DNA of 5,216 nucleotides from Bdellovibrionales bacterium. GTDB lineage: Bacteria > Bdellovibrionota > UBA1018. Location of the stretch: contig JAGWZD010000171.1 of the NCBI GenBank assembly GCA_018968995.1, forward strand, positions 1-5,216, given 5' to 3'. Under the pieces are notes generated by a model. The model was not told the origin of the DNA, ran no database searches, and worked only from the letters and a program-made list of their open reading frames with translations. Of this stretch, positions 1-5,216 are shown in pieces (within the stretch, counting starts at the first letter, position 1; the number at the start of each line of letters is the position of its first letter). The position numbers and the translations under genes were made by a program.

Positions 1-715
1 CGCTATTATTCACGGGAGTCAACCAACCCATTCGAACAAGCAGGTTCCAAGCCAGGCTGGCCAAAATGTAAAGGCAGCCCATGGCAAAAAGAGTCACTTC
101 TGGCCTCATGAGAATTACAATAACGGACAACAGACCCACGAAAAAAATCCCGAAACTACCTCGAGAGCGCCAATGAAACTCCTTGAATGACGGAAAAGCT
201 AAAGAGCTGACCATCAGCATCGAAAGACCGATCGCCAAAGCTAACATTAATCCCGATTTTGATAACGGGTCAGCTCCGCGGTGGAGGGTGAAGATCACCA
301 TGAAAGCCACCATATTTGCCGCCATCGGCGTAGGTAGACCCTGAAAAAAGTTTTTGGGCAGCTTGGAAGCTGTCACGTTGAATCGAGCCAATCGCAGTGC
401 ACTACAAAGAGCGAAAAGGAACGAAAAAGCCAAACCCGCACGTCCCAATGAGGACAGGGCAAATTGATACAGCAGGATCCCGGGAGCGATACCAAACGAG
501 GTCAGATCTGAAAGGCTATCATACTGAACTCCAAAAGGACTTGTTGCCCGCGCCATTCGAGCAATCCGGCCATCTAACGAGTCAAAAATCGCCGCGAGAA
601 AAAGAGTCCAGGCTGCCGTTTTGAACTCCCCCTGACAGGAGGACACCACTGACAGAAAGCCACAGAACATATTGCCTGTAGTGATCAGATTGGGGACTAG
701 ATAAACCTTTCTCAT
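1..715 (-). CDS. pssA: CDP-diacylglycerol--serine O-phosphatidyltransferase (phosphatidylserine synthase), 3' end cut by window edge
   Basis: This integral membrane enzyme condenses CDP-diacylglycerol with L-serine to give phosphatidylserine and CMP, the first committed step to phosphatidylethanolamine. The frame is open for 238 codons from an ATG at 715 to the left edge with no stop, so only the C-terminus is missing. The protein starts MRKVYLVPNLITTGNMFCGF, the usual opening of the PssA subfamily. The full CDP-alcohol phosphotransferase signature follows: D45, D48-G49, A52-R53, G62, D66 and D70, in the spacing DxxDGxxAR(x8)GxxxDxxxD. Downstream are ALRLARFNV (about 107-114) and FFQGLPTPMAAN (about 123-134), which separate PssA from PgsA-type relatives. 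The rest is hydrophobic, with several membrane segments. The start lies 11 nt after the tsaB stop and has only a weak ribosome site (GCGGAC); a GTG at 727 is a less likely start. CdsA, encoded upstream in the same run, supplies its substrate. The family call is firm; serine specificity rests on subfamily resemblance. Confidence 0.93.
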   Translation of the reverse strand, partial: MRKVYLVPNLITTGNMFCGFLSVVSSCQGEFKTAAWTLFLAAIFDSLDGRIARMARATSPFGVQYDSLSDLTSFGIAPGILLYQFALSSLGRAGLAFSFLFALCSALRLARFNVTASKLPKNFFQGLPTPMAANMVAFMVIFTLHRGADPLSKSGLMLALAIGLSMLMVSSLAFPSFKEFHWRSRGSFGIFFVGLLSVIVILMRPEVTLFAMGCLYILASLAWNLLVRMGWLTPVNNS

Positions 716-726
716 GAGTCCGCACA

Positions 727-1530
727 CTACCCGTCGATGGGTGTATTTCGCAACGCATTTTCCCGATCTTTCCGATGTAATTCGGCATCAGAAACACGAA
801 GATAGACCGGATGAACATCCAACGCTGACCTTGAGGCCCCAGACTTCAACTCTCGCGCAATAATGGCCGCCAAGGAATGGGACTGACCCTCTATTGAGGA
901 CAACTCCATCACTTTCCACCTGGGCTGCAGAAAAATCTTCGCCAAAATCGACTGAGACATCCACCGATCCGGCAGAATCACTTGGTTCACACCGGCTGAT
1001 CTCATTGCTCCAATTTCCTCTAGATAGTCCTCAATCTTGGCTAACTTGACTACCCGCTCTGAAGCCCCAGAAGTTGCAACAGGATTCCAGCGGCAATAAA
1101 TTTCTCCCATGCAAGCATCTACACAAGTGAGAATGGGACCCTGATCGCCCGAATAACGTCCCAAAACTGTATTTTCGAGCATCTCCAAACTGGATGCTCC
1201 AATAACAGGTATTCCGGTCATTTGGCCGAGCGTCCTTGCGGTCGTGACTCCGATTCGCACTCCCGTGAAGCTTCCTGGCCCAAGGCCAACCCCAAACGCT
1301 GCAATTTGCTCCAGCTTCCAATGAGTCGCATCTAGCGCCTCTGAAATGCCGAGCAAAAGTCCCTCTGAGTGCTGCTTTTGGTCTACATCAAGCACCGCGG
1401 AGTGCCGAAGCACCCCAGAACTGGATGCTGTATCGCCAGAAAAAACCTCGAGAGCAAAGAGATACCCCTTCTTACCTGAAGTATCCCACCCCAGCACTTT
1501 CTTCGGTAGATCGCTTGAAGTCTGACTCAT
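727..1530 (-). CDS. tsaB: tRNA threonylcarbamoyladenosine biosynthesis protein TsaB
   Basis: TsaB is the non-catalytic ASKHA-fold partner of TsaD. With TsaE it supports transfer of the threonylcarbamoyl group made by TsaC/TsaC2 onto A37 of ANN-decoding tRNAs in the cytoplasm. The 267-residue product shows the family marks in order: LGWDTSG near residue 13 (the ILAIDTS strand), HSEGLLLGISEAL at 54-66, the diagnostic FGVGLGPGSFTGVRIGV at 79-95, GIPVIGASSLEML at 106-118, a CVDACMGEIYCRW stretch at about 136-148 matching the usual DARMGEVY, and a C-terminal PVYLR at 241-245. It is longer than the roughly 230-residue E. coli protein: it has about ten extra residues before the first strand and some loop growth around 30-50. 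The ATG overlaps the rseP stop as ATGA and lacks a strong ribosome site, so translation is probably coupled to rseP. That overlap supports this start over an in-frame GTG at codon 12. The stop is TAG. Confidence 0.95.
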   Translation of the reverse strand: MSQTSSDLPKKVLGWDTSGKKGYLFALEVFSGDTASSSGVLRHSAVLDVDQKQHSEGLLLGISEALDATHWKLEQIAAFGVGLGPGSFTGVRIGVTTARTLGQMTGIPVIGASSLEMLENTVLGRYSGDQGPILTCVDACMGEIYCRWNPVATSGASERVVKLAKIEDYLEEIGAMRSAGVNQVILPDRWMSQSILAKIFLQPRWKVMELSSIEGQSHSLAAIIARELKSGASRSALDVHPVYLRVSDAELHRKDRENALRNTPIDG

Positions 1531-3155
1531 CCGCCAAAAACGCGCACGAGGTCGTTCTTCATCACAACGACCATCAGGATCAGTATCAACGCTAACCCCA
1601 CCTGCTGCACAATCTCAAGCTGCCGCATCTGTAGGGGCTTACCCCGTATCGCTTCCACACCTAAAAGCAGGATGTGTCCGCCATCCAGTACGGGTATCGG
1701 CAGAACATTCAGAACACCCAGGCCGATTGATAAAATAGCCATGGTCGTGAGAAAGGTAATCAGCCCACGAGACATAGACTCACCCGCGATCTTACCAATC
1801 AAAATTGGACCGCCAAGCGTCTTCATACTCACGTCACCGACAAACATCTTTCCAATGGATACAATATTTCTCCACGAGAAAGTCACCATTTTAGAAAAGC
1901 CCTGATAAGTGACCACTAGGGGATTCAGAGTTCTTTCAATCACAACCTCTGGTGCGCTCGTGGATAGCATCGGATAAATTCCGATTGTAAACTCACGCGA
2001 ATTTCCGAGTTCTGCATCACGAACCGACCTCTCAGATGGTGTCAGCTCTTCCTGCAAGATACGACCATCTCTTTCCCATGAAATAGTCGCTTTACCCAAT
2101 GACTCGCCGGCTTTTTGTACTTTCTCTCTTAATTCAAAAAATGAACGAACAGCAGTGCCATTAATTGCGATCAATCGATCGCCTTTTTTAAGCCCTATCT
2201 TTTCCGCAGGTGATTTTTCTAAAGTTTTTTCAATGAAAAGCTCAGAACTGTGGACCCCAGTTGCCGCAGCCAAATCTTTTCCGTCCGAAGGCTTGGTGAA
2301 GGACACCGTGATAACATTACTTCCGGACTGAATTCCTAGAGAAATAGACTCTCCAGCTTTTGCCAAAGTATAGAGCTCTTCTAGCCTCTCAAAGTCGGAA
2401 ACCGGGGCCCCGTTCCAGGTCTTGGCTTGGTCTCCCGTTTTGACTCCAGCGCGACCAGCAATCGATTGAGGGTCAGAAATTCCGACCGTTCCATCGCGAG
2501 CCACGGGAAGAATCCCTGGAATAGTTCCAACGTGAGTTCGCTCACCGTAATGAGAATAACCCGCTTCCTTTTCCGTTTTCACCATCAAGCTTAACGGTGC
2601 AGCGACTCCTGGTCGCTCCACCTTCAGCGCCACCAGACGTTCTGGTTTCTCTAATAAAATTTGGTCAATCTCTTCGTATTTTGTCAGCGCTTTGCCATCG
2701 ATCTCGAGTAATTTATCCCCAGACTTCAATCCGGCCACAGCCGCCGCAGTCCCAGGAAGCACGCGTCCAATTCGGCTCGCGACCTGCTCCTCACCAATGA
2801 CCTGAATGGCCATAAAAACAAGGGCAGCAAAGATAAAATTGAAAAGCGGGCCGCCAAAGAAGATGAAAAACCTCTTCCATCGATCCTGTCTCTGCAAAGA
2901 ACGATGTGCGATCTCAGGAGGGAGCTCTTGCCCCGGCTCTTCTCCGAGCAGCTTCACGTATCCACCCAACGGAATAATCGAGAGGCACCACTCGGTCTCT
3001 CCGCGCTTACGCGACCAGATCTTCCGCCCGAAACCCACTGAAAAGACCTCCGCCTTCACGCCAAAGATGCGGGCGAAAAAGTAGTGCCCAAATTCATGCA
3101 CCACCACCAGCGGACCAAGAATGCAGACAAAACCTAGTATTGATAGTAGAACCAA
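1527..3155 (-). CDS. rseP: RIP (site-2) zinc metalloprotease RseP, long form with three PDZ-like domains
   Basis: RseP is an inner-membrane zinc protease that cuts transmembrane segments, typically an anti-sigma factor already clipped on its periplasmic side, and also remnant signal peptides. The active-site motif HEFGH is at residues 20-24 in the first membrane segment. FGGPLFNF (100-107) opens the second. The second metal/active-site motif, NVLPIPVLDGGH, is at 483-494 with D491, and a final hydrophobic segment lies at about 516-532. The periplasmic part holds three PDZ-like units at about 126-195, 207-290 and 303-385, each with an AG(L/V)K.GD core (AGLKSGDKLLEIDG, AGVKTGDQAKTWNG, GLKKGDRLIAING). 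At 542 residues it is about 90 longer than E. coli RseP (450), which has two PDZ domains. The start is TTG at 3155, four bases after AAGGAGG. The frame is closed upstream by TAA, and no other start precedes HEFGH except GTGs directly against it. The 3' end overlaps tsaB by ATGA. The cognate anti-sigma factor is not in the window. Confidence 0.96.
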   Translation of the reverse strand: MVLLSILGFVCILGPLVVVHEFGHYFFARIFGVKAEVFSVGFGRKIWSRKRGETEWCLSIIPLGGYVKLLGEEPGQELPPEIAHRSLQRQDRWKRFFIFFGGPLFNFIFAALVFMAIQVIGEEQVASRIGRVLPGTAAAVAGLKSGDKLLEIDGKALTKYEEIDQILLEKPERLVALKVERPGVAAPLSLMVKTEKEAGYSHYGERTHVGTIPGILPVARDGTVGISDPQSIAGRAGVKTGDQAKTWNGAPVSDFERLEELYTLAKAGESISLGIQSGSNVITVSFTKPSDGKDLAAATGVHSSELFIEKTLEKSPAEKIGLKKGDRLIAINGTAVRSFFELREKVQKAGESLGKATISWERDGRILQEELTPSERSVRDAELGNSREFTIGIYPMLSTSAPEVVIERTLNPLVVTYQGFSKMVTFSWRNIVSIGKMFVGDVSMKTLGGPILIGKIAGESMSRGLITFLTTMAILSIGLGVLNVLPIPVLDGGHILLLGVEAIRGKPLQMRQLEIVQQVGLALILILMVVVMKNDLVRVFGG

Positions 3156-3159
3156 GCGG

Positions 3160-3166
3160 CCTCCTT
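3160..3166 (-). promoter_or_regulatory. Strong ribosome binding site of rseP
   Basis: AAGGAGG reads on the minus strand four bases before the TTG at 3155. It is a near-perfect Shine-Dalgarno sequence and is what fixes this non-ATG start. The spacing is slightly short. The strong site may compensate for the weak TTG codon and for the 39-nt break from cdsA. Confidence 0.85.
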
Positions 3167-3194
3167 CGATTTCCCTTTTACGGCGAAGTCCTTA

Positions 3195-4022
3195 TCACCC
3201 CAAAACACAAATACAGAGGTACATTACAGGGGCACTGATCACGACACCGTCAAAACGATCTAAAACTCCTCCATGCCCTGGCAGCAAAGCACCAGAGTCT
3301 TTCTTTTGAAAAGACCGTTTCAGAAAGCTCTCACAAAGATCGCCCATTTGGGCCGAAATTCCGACCAAAAAAGGGGCAATGACTACAAATGCCCAGGGCA
3401 TGCTGCGAAAGGCCACGAACTTGAAGCCGAGAGTTACCAAAACGCTCCCCGCCAGCCCGCCATAGGTCCCTTCCCAACTTTTCTTGGGGCTAATCGCAGG
3501 ATAAAGCTTTCTTTTTCCAAATCTTGACCCCACAAAGTAGGCCACTGAATCGCCCACCCAATTGATCAGGAAGAAAACCAACAACCACTTAGCGCCATCG
3601 GAATGATCACGAATCAACGGCAGAAAAACAGGTAACAGACCTAGATAAACAACACCAAAGAAGCCGTAGACCATCTCTCGAAAATGTTGCTCCAACGCCT
3701 GCGGCCCTTGAGAGTGTCGATAGGCGATAATCAAAAAATAAAAAAAGATCCCGAGAAAAGAGGCCACGACAAGCTCAAATTGAACCTTAGGAAATACGGC
3801 CGAAAAAAAACCCATCAGCCACACTATCCCCATCAGAATTTGTCTTTTTCGAACTCGATCGTCAGAGACTAGGACCATCGATAAAAACTCATGCATCATC
3901 GCCAGAGACAAAACCAAGGAAACACAAACGGTGCCGATAGTTCCGAGGCCGAGAGTCACCCCCAGAAGAATAGCCCCTCCAATTGCTCCAGTTAGTACGC
4001 GTTTTTTCAACTCTGAACTCAT
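3195..4022 (-). CDS. cdsA: Phosphatidate cytidylyltransferase (CDP-diacylglycerol synthase)
   Basis: This polytopic inner-membrane enzyme joins CTP and phosphatidic acid to give CDP-diacylglycerol and pyrophosphate, the branch point of bacterial phospholipid synthesis. The 275-residue product is mostly hydrophobic, with about eight likely membrane segments. It carries the complete family signature at residues 232-258: S232, K235-R236, K241-D242, then LLPGHGG (246-252) and DRFD (255-258). The upstream conserved blocks NWVGDSVAYFVG (154-165), SPKKSWEG (178-185) and GDLCES (227-232) are also present. Length is normal for the family. The ATG overlaps the uppS stop as ATGA and has a good GGAGG site seven bases upstream inside uppS, so start choice is secure. 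It ends with two in-frame stops in tandem, TGA then TAA (3197-3192). PssA, further along the same run, consumes its product. No key residue is missing. Confidence 0.97.
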   Translation of the reverse strand: MSSELKKRVLTGAIGGAILLGVTLGLGTIGTVCVSLVLSLAMMHEFLSMVLVSDDRVRKRQILMGIVWLMGFFSAVFPKVQFELVVASFLGIFFYFLIIAYRHSQGPQALEQHFREMVYGFFGVVYLGLLPVFLPLIRDHSDGAKWLLVFFLINWVGDSVAYFVGSRFGKRKLYPAISPKKSWEGTYGGLAGSVLVTLGFKFVAFRSMPWAFVVIAPFLVGISAQMGDLCESFLKRSFQKKDSGALLPGHGGVLDRFDGVVISAPVMYLCICVLG

Positions 4023-4780
4023 TCAAGCGCCTCCACTAGGGCTACACCAGTCATTTCAGGTTGAGGTACGACCTCTTCAGTGCTTCCGAACCGTCGATGC
4101 CGTCTCGAAAACTTATCCAAAGCCTCTCTGAAGTCTGCTGCCCGAAATTCGGGCCAAGGTTTTTCCACGAAAATCATCTCCGCATAGGCGCTCTGCCAAA
4201 GCAGAAAATTGCTTAGTCGCTGCTCGCCGCTGGTGCGTAAAACAACATCAACATCCGTTATGCTTCCAAGAAACTCGGTATCCAGATACCGGGAAAAAAA
4301 GTTCTCGTTGATAGACTCAGGCGAACAAACTCCGTCTAGACAGTCCGATGCGAACTTCTTTGCTGCACGAACGATCTCATCACGTGCGCCGTAAGAGATT
4401 GCCAGTGTTAACTGTAGACCTACTCCTCCTGATAGCTCATTTTCGGCGGCAGAAATTTGCTTTTTCAACTCTGAAGTAAGCTGTGTTCGGTCGCCAATTA
4501 CTCGAAAGCGAACACCCCTCTTTTTTAGCTCTGGAACCTCCACTCGAATATACCGATGCAAGAGCTTCCAAAGAACTGCCCTCTCATCTTCCGGACGTTT
4601 CCAGTTCTCGGTAGAAAAGGCATAAAGAGTGAGAGCCCCTATCCCCAATCGACAGGCTTCATCGACAACTTCTCGTACTCGCTGGACGCCACGGACGTGA
4701 CCGAAGTAGCGCGCATGTCCTCGACTGCGAGCCCAACGTCCATTTCCGTCCATAATGATAGCAACGTGAAGAGAGCGCAT
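4019..4780 (-). CDS. uppS: Isoprenyl transferase / (2Z,6E)-undecaprenyl diphosphate synthase
   Basis: This cytosolic, membrane-associated cis-prenyltransferase adds isopentenyl diphosphate units to farnesyl diphosphate, making the C55 carrier for peptidoglycan, O-antigen and similar polymers. The 253-residue product has all conserved regions: HVAIIMDGNGRWA (5-17) with the catalytic D11, GH at 27-28 (equivalent to E. coli H43), LTLYAFSTENWKRP (50-63), ISYGARDEIVRA (128-139), and DVVLRTSGEQRLSNFLLWQ (178-196) with R182, R188 and S190, then E201 for magnesium. Spacing from R182 to E201 equals that from R194 to E213 in E. coli. The N-terminus is short, with four residues before the HVAIIMDG block, but no upstream in-frame start fits. 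The ribosome site is a weak AGGG six bases before ATG. A tail of about 20 residues follows the basic RRHRRFG and its last codons hold the cdsA ribosome site. Chain length (C55) is inferred from family and context. Confidence 0.97.
   Translation of the reverse strand: MRSLHVAIIMDGNGRWARSRGHARYFGHVRGVQRVREVVDEACRLGIGALTLYAFSTENWKRPEDERAVLWKLLHRYIRVEVPELKKRGVRFRVIGDRTQLTSELKKQISAAENELSGGVGLQLTLAISYGARDEIVRAAKKFASDCLDGVCSPESINENFFSRYLDTEFLGSITDVDVVLRTSGEQRLSNFLLWQSAYAEMIFVEKPWPEFRAADFREALDKFSRRHRRFGSTEEVVPQPEMTGVALVEALE
4030..4034 (-). promoter_or_regulatory. Ribosome binding site of cdsA inside the uppS 3' end
   Basis: GGAGG reads on the minus strand seven bases before the cdsA ATG at 4022. It lies within the last codons of uppS. 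Together with the ATGA overlap it supports both re-initiation and independent ribosome entry at cdsA. Confidence 0.85.
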
Positions 4781-4784
4781 GGTC

Positions 4785-4796
4785 AGCCCTAGCCCT
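4785..4796 (-). repeat. Tandem AGGGCT hexamer between frr and uppS
   Basis: The 25-nt gap between the frr stop and the uppS start holds two adjacent copies of AGGGCT (minus strand). The copy nearer uppS places AGGG six bases before the ATG, so it may serve as a weak Shine-Dalgarno; the other copy could be a second, more distant one. Two copies of a hexamer can arise by chance, so function is uncertain. Confidence 0.4.
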
Positions 4797-4805
4797 AAAT
4801 GGGAA

Positions 4806-5216
4806 CTAGATGGTCATGATCTCTTTTTCTTTAGCCGCTACCACTTTGTCTACTTCTGCGACTTTGTCGTCCGTCTTCTTTTGAATGACATCCATTTGCT
4901 TTTTTGACTCGTCCTCAGGAAGCGACTTATCCTTTTTAACGGCTTCGTTTGCGTCTCGGCGCTGATTTCGAATGGCCACTTTCGCTTCTTCACCCATCTT
5001 CTTAACAACTTTTACCATTTCCTTGCGACGCTCTTCTGTCATCGGAGGCAAAGAAATTCGAATAACTTTACCGTCATTCTGCGGAGTAAGGCCAATATTC
5101 GCAGCCAAAATCGCCTTTTCGATCGCCCCAATGGTTCCCTGCTCCCAAGGCGTGATCTGAATCGTACGGGCGTCGGGTGTCGTGACATTAGCCACCTGGT
5201 TCACTGGAACACTAGA
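4806..5216 (-). CDS. frr: Ribosome recycling factor, 5' end cut by window edge
   Basis: RRF works with EF-G to split the post-termination ribosome so that its subunits can be reused. The frame is open to the right edge, giving 136 C-terminal residues that begin SSVPVNQVANV. By alignment from memory with E. coli RRF (185 residues), this matches the TPLRQLASV region, so about 46 N-terminal residues are outside. A GTG at 5204 lies inside the gene and is not the start. Conserved family blocks visible are DARTIQITPWEQ, the IEKAILAANIGLTPQNDGKVIR stretch (about residues 29-50 of the visible part), LPPMTEERRKEMVK and the AIRNQRRDAN basic helix, which holds the arginines important for ribosome binding. 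It ends in the typical AAKEKEIM tail and a TAG stop. The stretch after RDAN is about three residues shorter than in E. coli. It leads the visible run, 25 nt before uppS, its usual position in many Gram-negative genomes. Confidence 0.97.
   Translation of the reverse strand, partial: SSVPVNQVANVTTPDARTIQITPWEQGTIGAIEKAILAANIGLTPQNDGKVIRISLPPMTEERRKEMVKVVKKMGEEAKVAIRNQRRDANEAVKKDKSLPEDESKKQMDVIQKKTDDKVAEVDKVVAAKEKEIMTI

Noticed and set aside
397..624. Plus-strand open frame of 75 codons opposite pssA
   Set aside because: It lies wholly antisense to a clear PssA coding frame, its product is low-complexity, polar and unlike any family I know, and it has no supporting context.
582..818. Minus-strand open frame of 78 codons spanning the tsaB-pssA junction
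   Set aside because: It is in a different frame from both genes and overlaps the conserved ends of each. The PssA motifs are found in the other frame starting at 715.
1031..1321. Minus-strand open frame of 96 codons inside tsaB
   Set aside because: It is a shifted-frame shadow of the conserved GPGSFTG region of TsaB; the composition rich in Cys, His, Arg and Trp is typical of an out-of-frame reading.
2806..3084. Plus-strand open frame of 92 codons opposite the rseP 5' half
   Set aside because: It is antisense to the HEFGH and FGGP coding region of RseP; the basic, Pro/Ser-rich product has no recognisable domain.
3156..3194. Possible terminator or promoter in the cdsA-rseP gap
   Set aside because: I see no stem-loop followed by a T run and no convincing -35/-10 pair; the gap is mostly accounted for by tandem stops and the rseP ribosome site.
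3195..4022. Several plus-strand open frames of 62 to 84 codons across cdsA
   Set aside because: All are antisense to the strongly conserved CdsA frame and none shows family motifs or convincing ribosome sites.
5202..5204. GTG codon as a possible start of a short 132-residue protein
   Set aside because: The reading frame continues to the right edge and the residues before it (SSVP) fit the RRF family, so this is an internal valine of a truncated frr.

Overview
The window is one tightly packed block of six genes, all on the minus strand. Read in the direction of transcription (right to left) they are frr (partial at the right edge), uppS, cdsA, rseP, tsaB and pssA (partial at the left edge). 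Almost every base is coding. The five junctions are a 25-nt gap, a 4-nt ATGA overlap, a 39-nt gap, a second ATGA overlap and an 11-nt gap. I see no terminator-like hairpin or clear promoter in any gap, so the simplest reading is a single polycistronic transcript that enters from the right and leaves on the left. I see no mobile element, RNA gene, CRISPR array or long repeat.

The order frr-uppS-cdsA-rseP is the classic translation/envelope cluster of Gram-negative bacteria. Here dxr, often found next to uppS/cdsA, is absent between frr and tsaB, and the genes after rseP are tsaB and pssA instead of the bamA-skp-lpxD run of gammaproteobacteria. This order, the balanced base composition and the long RseP suggest a deltaproteobacterium-like or Bdellovibrionota-like organism. 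That placement is an inference from gene order only and is weak.

The genes work together as follows. RRF (frr) recycles ribosomes. UppS makes the C55 undecaprenyl diphosphate carrier for peptidoglycan and other cell-wall polymers. CdsA makes CDP-diacylglycerol, and PssA, two genes further on, uses it to make phosphatidylserine, the precursor of phosphatidylethanolamine. RseP is the site-2 intramembrane protease that typically releases an envelope-stress sigma factor or clears membrane-bound peptide remnants. TsaB is the scaffold subunit for the t6A tRNA modification. Lipid carrier synthesis, two steps of phospholipid synthesis, envelope proteolysis and two translation functions are thus placed under likely common transcription.

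This is a conserved housekeeping region and I found no sign of a new system. The most notable point is RseP: it is about 90 residues longer than the E. coli protein and appears to carry three PDZ-like domains rather than two. It also begins at a TTG codon, the only usable start in its frame.
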